From: Channallabes apus
Lineage: Eukaryota > Chordata > Actinopteri > Siluriformes > Clariidae
Reading direction: 5' to 3'
DNA length: 64,000 bases
NCBI GenBank assembly: GCA_030522415.1
Contig: CM060106.1
Location: 61,125,512 to 61,189,511 of the forward strand
Part shown: piece after piece, positions 58,201-64,000 of the stretch
Position numbering within the stretch: the first letter of the stretch is position 1
How the letters are laid out: each line of letters begins with the position of its first letter
Translations under genes and position numbers: made by a program
Notes under the pieces: generated by a model
Told to the model about the DNA's origin: nothing
Databases searched by the model: none
What the model saw: only the letters and a program-made list of their open reading frames with translations

Positions 58201-58523
58201 GCCGCCGAAGTGGAAAAGACCGCAGCGAGCCTTTAACCCTTTCCTTACCCCTTTTTCTAAATAAATGACCCTTTTCCCTGTAAGACCTCGCCTGTTTCAT
58301 GGTGTCGCCCGTGCACTTAGGGTCGAACCCGTTACACAGGGCTAGTAGTTCATTCATTCATTCATTTTCTATACCGCTTAATCCTGTGTTCAGGGTCGCG
58401 GGGGACCTGGAGCCTATCCCAGGAGACTTCGGGCACTAGGCGGGGTACACCCTGGACAGGGTGCCAATCCATCGCAGGGCAAGGGCTAGTAGTATTTTAC
58501 TTAAAAAAGAAATTATATATATA

Positions 58524-58557
<34 letters not shown>

Positions 58558-58564
58558 GTGTGTG

Positions 58565-58619
<55 letters not shown>

Positions 58620-59213
58620 CATACACACACACACATACATATACACACACACAGTACAGATACACACCCAGGTATCGGATCGGTACTCGGTATCGGCCGA
58701 TACCCTGAGCCCAAGTATCGGAATCGGTATCGGGAGGGAAAAAATGGTATCGGAACATCTCTACTAATTACTGTTAATTGGTCTTCCAGCTCTTCGTTAT
58801 GCTCAAATTTACTTTTTCCAGCCTCTTATTGCTACTCGTCCCAACTTTTTTGGGATTTGTTGACCCTGTGAAATTTGGAATCAACATATTTTTCCTTTAA
58901 AATGATACATTTTCTCGGATTAAGCTTTTGATCTGTTATCTATGTTCTATTCTGAATAAAATATTGACATTTGCCATCTCCACATCATTGCATTCAGTTT
59001 TTATTCACAATTTGTTTAGTGTCCCAACTTTTTTGGAATCCGGTTTGTACTTAATTACACGAATGCGAGTAAATGTAATTCATTACTTTCCACCTCTGAC
59101 CAAGACAATGCTCATTTTTCAAATTAAAAATTATTAAAAATCACATTAAAACTGAGGTTCCACTGTAGTGAGGGTTTTTTAATGATTATTATAATTTTTT
59201 AAATATTAAAATG

Positions 59214-59258
<45 letters not shown>

Positions 59259-61417
59259 CTCAGTGCGAGTGCAGTGTGACGTGTGTAAGAAGGTGTTCAG
59301 GGATGGATGGTTCCTGAAGCAGCACCAGCGTGTTCACTCCGAGGCCCGTCAGGTGTTCCTGTGTCCGAGAGACGGCTGCTCGCGCTCCTACACCACCGCC
59401 TTCAACCTGCAGAGCCACATCCTGTCCTTCCACGAGCAGGAGCGCGCCTTCAGCTGCACACACCCCGACTGCACCAAGACCTTCTCCATGAAGGTCTTAT
59501 TATTATTATTATTATTACAATTGATCGATCGTAGTGTTTGTACAAATCAATCCATTTTGCAGAAAATAAGAAAATCTTCTGATTGAATCTTTTGTCATCC
59601 ATCATGACAAGACGTCTCTGTGACGCACGATACACATCATGATGTAAAGCTTTCCCAACAGAAAACATTCCTGGAGCGTTTATATAACACCTGTAGAAAT
59701 TAACGTGCATTTTATGAAAGTACAAAAATTTTATGCTGCACAAAAAAAATGTATTAAATCTGAACAGTGAAGTAGTGATGACGTCTCGGACAGCTCTTAA
59801 ATCAATTCCAGTCATTTCAGCTTTAATATCCTTAGTTGTTGTCTTTGCTTGACACAGGACAATAAACAAACATTCTGCTATTAAATGTAGATGCAGATTA
59901 TTTCTAATTTGATTAACAGCTGATTAACAGTTAGGTTTTATCACAATATTGTTTTTCTTCTACACTGGAACCTCAGGTTGTGAGTATCTCGGGTCTGAGA
60001 GCGTTTTTTTAGACGAGCAAAATGTTTTAATAAATTTTAACTTGAGCGAGATTCAGATTTGATTTAATATAGTTTTTGTGTCTTTTTTTGTGTCAATTTC
60101 CTGCGGGATCAATAAAGTTTTCTGAGTTCTGACATACGAGTAGAACGCATGTGCTTCGTCTGCTGAGGGTCACATGATCACACCTGAGCCAATGATTCCT
60201 CTCTCTCGCGTGCGCACGCTGTGGGATTGTGGGTAATTCTTAAAAGTAAAGTTTTTAGTTTTATTTTTACTTTATATTTTGTATATATAATTGTTTTTAT
60301 ATGAATATTTTTGGGTTGTGGAACAAATCATCAGAGTTTTCATTATTTCTTATGGAGGAAATTCACTTTGATGTATGAGGGTTTTGAAATACACGTTCGC
60401 TTCCGGAACCAATTCCACTCGTGATCCAACGTTCCACCGTATTTATAAACCTGTTTGTTTTCTGACTGTTTGTTCTGCCAGAACTAATCGAGCTAAACTG
60501 TGAATCTTTTATTTTCTGTTTTACAGTTAAAACACATACTAGCACTGGTTTAAGTGTTAAAGAAGAGGGTAATTTTTTGTAATAAAGGTTTTAATAATGT
60601 TAAATTAATGTTTTTTTTTTCCCCTCATGCAGCAAAGTTTACAGAGACACTCTGTGGTTCATGACCCCGAGAGAAAGAAACAGGTAATGATGTCATTCTT
60701 CCTCCTGAACTGATCCTGTGTTTCTTACGGTGTGGTGACGTGGTGACAAACCTCCAGAAACTTGCACTTACAGTATCGGCTGCAATTTAATTTATTGTAC
60801 ACAAATGGTGATTAGATACAGTAACAGTAAGGCAGTAAATTCCACTCATCGGCTTCAATAGATTTCTGACTGACTTTAGTTACAGATTATGAAGCTGAAA
60901 AAATACATCACAGAGGGTTCTTTACCTTGGGTTAACAAAAAATAAAATAGTGCATACAGTGTGCTTGTTGCAGCAAGCGCAGGCTAGCATCAGCTTTAGC
61001 ACCAAATAGACTCTAGACATAGAAATGTAAAAGACTTTTTCTTTTCTTTTCCAGAAGAAACCCCGTCCAACACGATCCCTGGCGTCTCGTCTAAGTGGCT
61101 ACAAAACACCAAACAAACGGCAAACGGAAACCCGAGGGACGGACCCCGTGTCCAGCCAATCAGACAGCGGCTCATCAGAACCTGTGATGTCATCAGAACC
61201 TGAAGTCCACGCTGGAGTAACAAACCTGTCCGTGTCTGATGATCTAATGACGTCTGAAAGTTCTGTCGTTCTCTTTCTAGAGCCACTTGTGCTGGAGAGT
61301 CCGCCAGACAGCCAATCAGAAGGTCTAAATGTAGTCACTGTCCAATCAGAAGTTAATCAGACTCTTGATATTGAAGTGACCGGCCATGGAGAATCCAAAA
61401 CAAATCTGTGTATCTGA
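42728..61417 (+). CDS. gtf3a: Transcription factor IIIA (nine C2H2 zinc fingers)
   Basis: Coding exons: 42728-42844, 47236-47336, 47428-47524, 50716-50804, 52553-52626, 54448-54528, 59264-59493, 60633-60683, 61055-61417. They total 1,203 nt (400 aa) with consistent phases. TFIIIA binds the internal control region of 5S rRNA genes to recruit TFIIIC and Pol III, and binds 5S rRNA. Nine C2H2 fingers follow in order, from [12 protein letters not shown] (1) to [12 protein letters not shown] (9). Finger 6 (CPDEDC...H...H) lacks the usual aromatic spacing and finger 7 has the short CDVC knuckle, both usual for TFIIIA. After finger 9 comes a basic stretch with [10 protein letters not shown], the conserved TFIIIA C-terminal motif, then a Ser/Glu-rich tail with little conservation. 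Mtif3 is the neighbour, as in human. Introns 1, 3, 5 and 6 are transposon-rich. Confidence 0.95.
42845..43325. other. gtf3a intron 1, 5' part
   Basis: Contains an imperfect inverted repeat: CTTTAGTCAAGTCCCGCCTCC (42898-42918) and GGAGGCGGGACTTGACAAAG (42986-43005), about 70 bp apart, which could be a foldback MITE. The rest is AT-rich with no gene. Confidence 0.5.
43330..43799 (-). mobile_element. CR1/Rex1-like LINE, 3' part of the split element
   Basis: The 3' UTR and the extreme C-terminal coding end (minus strand) of the same LINE family as in rnf167 intron 4, recognisable by GAGTCCGTATCGCCTGCGGG and AAGCTCCTCCTCAGCCTCTC. It is cut at GCTTTC (43799) by an L2-like insertion and resumes at 45673. 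Confidence 0.82.
43800..45672 (-). mobile_element. 5'-truncated L2-like LINE inserted in another LINE
   Basis: Minus strand. It begins 5' exactly at the reverse transcriptase catalytic region ([11 protein letters not shown], about 45655) and runs through the thumb ([51 protein letters not shown]), a long 3' UTR and an ATTGAATTGAATT tail at 43800. The duplication CTTTC is at 43795-43799 and 45673-45677. The frame at 45587-44916 is open for 223 codons. It is the same family as the fragment at 27545-28180. Confidence 0.88.
45673..46528 (-). mobile_element. CR1/Rex1-like LINE, 5' part of the split element
   Basis: The minus-strand frame 46404-45667 encodes reverse transcriptase with [19 protein letters not shown], an intact [10 protein letters not shown] and the thumb ([12 protein letters not shown]). 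It joins to 43330-43799 once the L2-like insert is removed. It is better preserved than the rnf167 intron 4 copy, and 5' truncated near 46528. Confidence 0.85.
46677..47015 (+). mobile_element. V-SINE (DANA/Mermaid-like), near full length
   Basis: A tRNA-like head (GGCGGCACGGTGGTGTAGTG, B box GGGTTCGATTCCC), the conserved core GTGTGGAGTTTGCATGTTCT / CCCACAGTCCAAAGAC, a (GTGTGA)n section, and the 3' part CACCCTGTCCAGGGTGTACC to GATAAAGCGGTATAGAAGTG. Fragments are at 39.8, 40.6, 48.4 and 58.3 kb. Confidence 0.88.
47967..48326. mobile_element. Tc1-type MITE
   Basis: Inverted ends AAAATTATTGGCACCC and GGGTGGCAATAATTTT, with inner sequence repeating GACTTCTGAAGAT-like words in both orientations. 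There is no transposase. The exact TA edges are uncertain. Confidence 0.6.
48408..48605 (+). mobile_element. V-SINE fragment, 5' part
   Basis: Head and core of the same SINE as at 46.7 kb (TGGCACGGTGGTGTAGTGG, GGGTTCGATTCCCGTCTCTG, TTTCCTCCCACAGTCC), ending in (GT)n; the 3' half is missing. Confidence 0.82.
48698..50148 (+). mobile_element. RTE-like LINE, 5'-truncated, copy 1 (gtf3a intron 3)
   Basis: Sense to gtf3a. From [20 protein letters not shown] the frame is damaged in its first 350 bp, then is open for 356 codons (49048-50115). It has the palm ([16 protein letters not shown]), [15 protein letters not shown], catalytic [13 protein letters not shown], and a C-terminus ending MIRCGDP followed by the GGGAACAGCCGAAAGACAAA terminus typical of fish RTE/Expander-like elements. 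A 17-bp target duplication, TTGCATGAAATTGGAAG, is at 48681-48697 and 50149-50165. Confidence 0.9.
50180..50555. mobile_element. Solo LTR, copy 2
   Basis: A 376-bp block starts TGTCACAGAACTAACC and ends GCGAGTGTGTGTGACA: TG...CA termini with an inverted TGTCACA/TGTGACA. It is flanked by an identical 5-bp TGAAG (50175-50179 and 50556-50560), as expected after integration. It shares long blocks with 9007-9342. No internal coding region remains, so it probably formed by LTR-LTR recombination. Family and orientation are unknown. Confidence 0.8.
51424..51598 (-). mobile_element. tRNA-derived SINE, truncated
   Basis: The same family as at 9.5 and 34.3 kb, in minus orientation, with the tail TCTTATCCAGAGCGACTTAC and core GAGGGTTAAGAGC. 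It stops inside the tRNA-like head at GAACCGTAGTCCAG. Confidence 0.75.
51648..52196. mobile_element. Internally deleted Tc1-like element
   Basis: Inverted ends: left CACTACCGTTCAAAAGTTTG, right AAACTTTTGAACTGTAGTG, near TA-containing flanks. On the plus strand the interior keeps a scrap of transposase DNA-binding region ([24 protein letters not shown]), out of frame in places. About 550 bp. Confidence 0.75.
52754..53345 (-). mobile_element. Internally deleted Tc1-like element, second family
   Basis: Ends: left ACACTCAGCAAAAAAAGAAA, right GGGCGTTTCTGTTTTTGCTG then TGTATA. They are inverted over about 20 bp. The interior (CATGTCCCCCTGCAGCATGC, GTCGGTAGACGAGTCTCTTT) resembles the non-coding part of fish Tc1 elements; no open transposase. 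Confidence 0.7.
53396..54290 (+). mobile_element. RTE-like LINE, 5'-truncated, copy 2 (gtf3a intron 5)
   Basis: Same family, same orientation and near-identical to copy 1. It begins at GGATCTGCATCAAGGCCC with a 13-bp internal loss relative to copy 1. It is open through [20 protein letters not shown] to the terminal MIRCGDP and stop at 54238-54240, then GGGAACAGCCGAAAGACA and an (ATA)n tail to about 54290. Flanking (ATA)n on both sides hides the target duplication. Confidence 0.88.
54660..55039. mobile_element. hAT MITE (inner, left)
   Basis: Ends TAGGGAAGTAACGGTATC and AATAACGCTACATCCCTA are inverted with mismatches. Flanks GAAATAAT (54652-54659) and AAAATAAT (55040-55047) match at 7 of 8 bases. 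It contains CGGTACGGTAATACCGCGGT palindromic sequence. Non-coding. Confidence 0.75.
56539..57597 (-). CDS. Tc1-family transposase, DD34E, open frame
   Basis: From [20 protein letters not shown] the frame is open for 352 codons to a stop in the left inverted repeat; 18 further upstream codons are also open. The N-terminus has paired helix-turn-helix DNA-binding domains ([20 protein letters not shown]; later [14 protein letters not shown]), and a GRK-type basic motif (KGQGRKTI) lies between them. The catalytic triad is complete: D in LWSDESRF, D in [10 protein letters not shown] and E in SPIENIW, with 34 residues between the second D and the E. It cuts and pastes the element at TA sites. No frameshift or stop was seen. 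Its 5' leader is split by the hAT insertion, so expression may be lost. Codon-level function is untested. Confidence 0.93.
   Translation of the reverse strand: MGRGSPIPTMLRRKIVEQYQKGVTQRKIAKTLQLSSSTVHNIIRRFRESGTISVRKGQGRKTILDARDLRALKRHCTTNRNATVKEITEWAQEYFQKPSSVNTIHRAIRRRQLKLYSAKKKPFLSKIHKHRRFHWARDHLKWSVAKWKTVLWSDESRFEVLVGNVGRHVIRTKEDKDNPSCYQRSVQKPASLMVWGCMSACGMGSLHVWKGTINAEQYIQLLEQHMVPSRRHLFQGRPCIFQQDNARAHSASITTSWLRRRRIRVLKWPVCSPDLSPIENIWRIIKRKVRQRRPKTIEQLEACIRQEWESIPISKLEKLVSSVPRRLLSVVRRRGDATQWGKWPCPNFFGIC
57841..58336 (+). mobile_element. Candidate solo LTR inside the hAT element
   Basis: A 496-bp block starts TGTCACGGCG and ends CCCGTTACA, giving TG...CA ends and an imperfect inverted TGTCACGG/CCGTTACA, common in fish Gypsy-type LTRs. 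On the plus strand it has GAGGTATAAAACAC (TATA box, about 57969) and CTAAATAAATGACC (poly(A) signal, about 58258) in LTR order. Flanks CAGAG and CAGGG match at 4 of 5 positions. It is much more GC-rich than the surrounding hAT. Confidence 0.68.
58345..58492 (-). mobile_element. V-SINE 3' fragment
   Basis: Starts with (ATTC)n and TTCTATACCGCTTAATCCTG, then GGAGCCTATCCCAGGAGAC and CACCCTGGACAGGGTGCC, the complement of the 3' half of the V-SINE at 46.7 kb. Head absent. Confidence 0.8.
58512..58662. repeat. (AT)n and (CA)n microsatellite
   Basis: Two long (TA)n runs separated by a TATGTGTGTGTATGTG segment, followed by CACACACA. Open frames of I/Y repeats are artefacts. Confidence 0.92.
59961..60443. 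mobile_element. Mariner-like MITE, second copy (gtf3a intron 7)
   Basis: Starts TACACTGGAACCTCAGGTTG and ends CGTGATCCAACGTTCCACCGTA. The inverted ends match the outer MITE of intron 6, and TA lies at both edges. It shares GATTGTGGGTAATTCTTAAA-like and AGCGTTTTTTTAGACGAGC blocks. Non-coding, about 480 bp. Confidence 0.78.
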
Positions 61418-61476
61418 AGGAAGTCCGATAACCAGCAGTCAGATCTCAACCCCACTGTCCGATCAGAGGCCAGTAA

Positions 61477-61530
61477 AATAAAACCATGGGCTGTTTTTAT
61501 GGGGAATTCAGTCTCATTCCATTATTTATT
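61477..61530. other. Facing poly(A) signals of gtf3a and mtif3
   Basis: AATAAA on the plus strand at 61477-61482, 60 bp after the gtf3a stop, faces AATAAA on the minus strand (TTTATT at 61525-61530), about 175 bp after the mtif3 stop. The two cleavage zones would lie within about 40 bp of each other or overlap. Confidence 0.65.
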
Positions 61531-61705
61531 TACTTGTTGCTTCATCTACACCAGAGTTAAGGTAAAGAGCAGGTTGCCATTAAAATGTGGACCCAAAAAC
61601 AAATAAGATAATTAAGATTTTTATCCCTTCAGCCTCCATCCTGAGTTTAATCACGTTTATATATGAACCGACTTTGTGTGAACAATCTGTTGTACTTCCG
61701 TCACA

Positions 61706-62684
61706 TCACTGCTGCTGCTGAGTGTCTCTGTCGCGCTCTGACCGAGATCCAGGTGCCTCCTTTCTCTCGGGGTTGGGTTCGGAGGGAGCCCGCGCCGTGG
61801 GTCGCGTCCCCTGCAGCTCTTTAGCGGACGGAGGACGCAGGACGCAGCTGGCCGCCTGACCGTCGCGGATGAGTTTGGGTTTGTTTACGAAGCCGAGCGG
61901 AACCGTTATTCTCCCGATCATCTCGTCCAGAATCGAGTCCTGTGGCCAGGAAGAGAGAAACACACCCGAGAGGCTGCACTTTCATCTCCTTATGATATTA
62001 TTACAGTCATAAGCGCACAATAACTTACCTGTCGCATGTCAGCAGACTGAAGGGACTCGACTCATTATACACCGCCACACATGCGGATGTTACACATTTT
62101 GTCTTTGCACTTAAAGGTTTACAGTTTTCTTTTTCACTATGCAGACTTTCAAGAACTGATGTAATGGCAATAACGGTCTGATTGATGTGTAGTATTTTGT
62201 AATAATAAAGTGGGTCATGAATAAAACATTTAGCATAAACACTTATACTTAGCTCCTAATTGTGTTTCTTGACTAAACTGATTCCTGGTTTTAATCTGAA
62301 TTCCATAACACTATGTTTTTATAGGACACATACAGTCACATCTATAAAATTTTACCCCAGAGCAGGTTGCCATGGCAATGCATGAATAGTTTGAATTGTT
62401 CAAAGCCAGTAAATGAGTTTCCTTAACAAGGGCCTAAGCTGAAACACACTGCATGTCCTTCAGTGGTGTTCTGTGCATGAGATACTGAGATCGGTAAACA
62501 CTGCAGTCAGGACGGTCAGGGTGTGAGATTACCAGCGGCTGATCGCTCTGGTCGCGTCTCGGCCTCAGCGTCAGTCTCACGTGGTGCTTTTTCTCCAGCC
62601 AGATGGACACTTGTTTTAGTTTGGTGTCCAGGTCGTGTAGAGCGATATCAGACGACAGAGTCAGGTCCTTCACCTGGACGACGC
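61706..62684 (-). CDS. mtif3: Mitochondrial translation initiation factor IF-3, 3' exons
   Basis: Two exons on the minus strand: 62684-62533 (152 bp; VVQVKDLTLSSDIALHDLDT, KLKQVSIWLEKKHHVRLTL) and the terminal exon 61939-61706 (DSILDEMIGRITVPLGFVNK, KLIRDGQAASCVLRP, stop). The first covers the IF3 linker and start of the C-domain with the D-L-x-T-K-x-K-Q-x-x-x-W pattern; the second the C-domain end. IF3 promotes subunit dissociation and start-codon selection on the mitochondrial small subunit. The tail after CVLRP is a charged, low-complexity extension ending DTQQQQ, as in vertebrate proteins that extend past the IF3 fold. The donor after ...DQSDQPL is GTAATC, weak but usable. N-terminal exons (mitochondrial presequence, N-domain) are not in the window. 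The gtf3a neighbour supports the call. Confidence 0.85.
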
Positions 62685-63381
62685 CTGCACGAGGAAACAC
62701 ACCGCGAGGTAAAACTATGGAAGGATATTAGTGCCAAAATTCCTGAAAGCAAAATAGAAGGTTGAATTACATGAACTGAAAAAGACGTGTTGAAATAAAA
62801 GTGTTTTAATTTTTCTGCATTGCAGTTTATTGTGGTTGTATATTTCAAGTGAAAATGTAATTCAAGCATTTAAAATTCAATGCAAAAATATTTTCAGGTG
62901 TTAAAAATACAATCTTTATTATTTTTCAATCTCACAAATTCAGGTGGTTAAGATTCAGGTCTCCACATCCGGGGTATCACTGCACCGGAAGAGCAGTGGA
63001 GTGTCGCCGCCGCGTGCTGCTGTCCTGCTGCAGTGTACTTTAAAGTGTACTTCATGATCCCTGTGTAGTCTACTTCTCATAAACTACTTACCGAGCGGAA
63101 CACAGCACTCTTAACTAACAGGCTGGGTTGCCAGTTGCACAATAAACAGTTAATATCACCCCCCTTCCGTAAACGCCATATTAAAAGCAAAGCCGGCGCT
63201 GTTTCATTCACATGCGAGAGCGACAGGGTTTCCCGCCCCTGCGCTCGGTAATGTTACAGTCTGTGGAAAAATTCTGTACAGCAAACAAATTTAGGAAGCA
63301 GACAAACAGCCTGGGTTCAGCGAGTGACACCAGAGAAACTGCAGACAAACAGAAACTGATAGGGACAATTCAAGATAAAGA

Positions 63382-63412
<31 letters not shown>

Positions 63413-63822
63413 TAGACAGACAGACAGACAGATAGATACTTTATTGATTCCAAAGTAAAGTCCAGATATCCAGCAGCAGTAGAGACAGTAACAGTAAGAC
63501 AGGTTATAGACTCCACACTGTATATTTTACATGAAGTCAGTAGACACAGGGTCACGTGGGAACTGACCAAAGGTACTAGTGCAATGATATACAAAAACTA
63601 CAAGATATATAAAAAGTGTATACATAAAAAATATAAATTACAATAAAAAAAGAGAAATGGGGTTAATACACTACTTGCACGCAGACTCGTGACGTAGTTC
63701 CGCTTTGAAGTAATAGGGCTCGCTGAGTTCCGGTTTGTCGGCCATTGTGTTGGAGTTTGGAGGAAATGTTCAGGAAAAGTGTGTTTATAGATTTCAGAGA
63801 CAGCAGAAGGTATAAAACCTAC
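62685..63822. other. mtif3 intron or upstream region, with (GACA)n and LINE-tail repeat
   Basis: No further mtif3 exon is visible on the minus strand. 63384-63437 is (GACA)n/(GATA)n. It is followed by ATACTTTATTGATTCCAAAG, the start of a retroelement 3'-end repeat of the same kind as at 50945 (ATACTATATTGATCCAAAAA). From about 63690 the DNA becomes promoter-like (TTCCGGTTTGTCGGCCATTG). Confidence 0.5.
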
Positions 63823-63824
63823 AC

Positions 63825-64000
63825 TGTTGTGTTCCGCTGTGTACATCTTCTGCGACGTTCAACGGAACTGTAATTTTTCACAGTTTTCCTTCAGATGTGG
63901 ACTTTAGAAAACAGTGGCAGCTTGTGAACTTCATACGCAGAGACGATTTTTGTCCAACCAGCAATTTTACGGTTTGCGGTAAACATTTTAGCAGTGATCA
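63825..64000 (+). pseudogene. THAP-type zinc finger fragment, runs off the window
   Basis: In the frame starting at 63825, the sequence CCVPLCTSSATFNGTVIFHS, then FP, RKQW, IRRDDFCPT and VCGKHFSSDH, matches the C2CH THAP domain: two cysteines, the conserved Trp, the F-x-P-T region and C-x2-H-F. THAP domains bind DNA and occur in host factors and in P-element-like transposases. No ATG opens this frame: an in-frame TAA lies at 63813-63815 and the next codons are AAC CTA CAC. An upstream ATG (63765) is in a different frame. So it is either a decayed copy or needs an unrecognised splice or start. Both the 5' end and everything after HFSSDH are unresolved. Confidence 0.55.

Larger units (their letters stand above)
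57673..58763. mobile_element. hAT element inside the Tc1 element
   Basis: Ends TAGGGTTGTTCCGATTCCGA and GGTATCGGAACATCTCTA are imperfectly inverted, flanked by a perfect 8-bp CTAATTAC (57665-57672 and 58764-58771). Ends are rich in CCGATAC/GTATCGG words. The core is occupied by a solo LTR, a V-SINE fragment and an AT microsatellite. No transposase. Confidence 0.88.
56355..59047 (-). mobile_element. Tc1-like transposon with intact transposase
   Basis: Terminal inverted repeats of about 210 bp start CAAACCGGATTCCAAAAAAG on both sides and look identical over roughly the first 100 bp. Each has an inner CCAAAAAAGTTGGGAC repeat (IR/DR type), and both sides are flanked by TA (56353-56354 and 59048-59049). 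Without the hAT insert at 57673-58763 and one TSD copy, the element is about 1.6 kb, the usual Tc1 size. Confidence 0.93.
55824..59098. mobile_element. hAT element hosting the Tc1 insertion
   Basis: Ends CAGAGGTGGAAAGAGTAATA and ATTCATTACTTTCCACCTCTG are inverted. They are flanked by a perfect 8-bp ACCAAGAC (55816-55823 and 59099-59106), which belongs to the outer MITE. Without the Tc1 insertion it would be about 580 bp, a MITE. Confidence 0.88.
54563..59165. mobile_element. Outer mariner-like MITE of the intron 6 nest
   Basis: The left end, CAGTGGAACCTCGGATTACG, is matched by the inverted right end ...AACTGAGGTTCCACTG, followed by TA. The element's own sequence (CTCGTAAACCAAATC / GCTCGTAAACCAAGAC, ATGCGTGATACACGATAC) is interrupted by two hAT elements. 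A second copy of the family is at 59961-60443. Non-coding. Confidence 0.78.

Noticed and set aside
58461..58871. 136-residue I/Y-rich frame
   Set aside because: Translation of the (AT)n microsatellite within the hAT element.

Overview
This is vertebrate nuclear DNA, almost certainly from a teleost. The genes are split by GT-AG introns. The introns and spacers are full of fish-type repeats: Tc1-like and mariner-like elements with TA target sites, hAT elements with 8-bp target duplications, L2/CR1/RTE non-LTR retrotransposons, V-SINE (DANA/Mermaid-like) copies, tRNA-derived SINEs and long (GT)n tracts. Repeat style resembles a catfish or cyprinid relative, but the species cannot be fixed from the window alone.

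Layout. 1-11,190 is repeat-rich intergenic DNA: a MITE, a CR1-like LINE split by an L2-like LINE, two Tc1 remnants, a solo LTR and a SINE. 11,191-20,035 is rnf167 (+), a PA-TM-RING-H2 ubiquitin ligase of 9 coding exons (399 aa). 21,660-30,098 is eno3 (+), muscle beta-enolase, with one non-coding and 11 coding exons (434 aa, every coding exon of the usual vertebrate size). 31,923-34,135 holds decayed 3' exons of a WASF3/WAVE3-like gene (+). 34,140-42,600 is a repeat-bearing spacer. 42,728-61,482 is gtf3a (+), TFIIIA with nine zinc fingers (9 exons, 400 aa); its introns are swollen by transposons. 61,525-62,684 holds the two 3' exons of mtif3 (-), mitochondrial IF3, tail-to-tail with gtf3a. The window ends inside a THAP-domain reading frame (+).

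The genes do not form a pathway. rnf167 acts in endosomal and lysosomal ubiquitination, eno3 in muscle glycolysis, gtf3a in 5S rRNA transcription and mtif3 in mitochondrial translation initiation. In human, RNF167-ENO3 are neighbours on 17p13 and WASF3, GTF3A and MTIF3 lie together on 13q12, so the window appears to contain a junction between two ancestral blocks at about 30.1-31.9 kb.

The most striking structure is gtf3a intron 6. There a mariner-like MITE contains a hAT element, which contains a Tc1 element with an uninterrupted transposase, which contains a second hAT, which contains a solo LTR and a V-SINE fragment. Most layers can be read from their target-site duplications. Two more nests (L2-like LINEs inside CR1-like LINEs) lie at 1.4-6.9 kb and 43.3-46.5 kb. 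All calls come from reading the sequence by eye; no database search was run.
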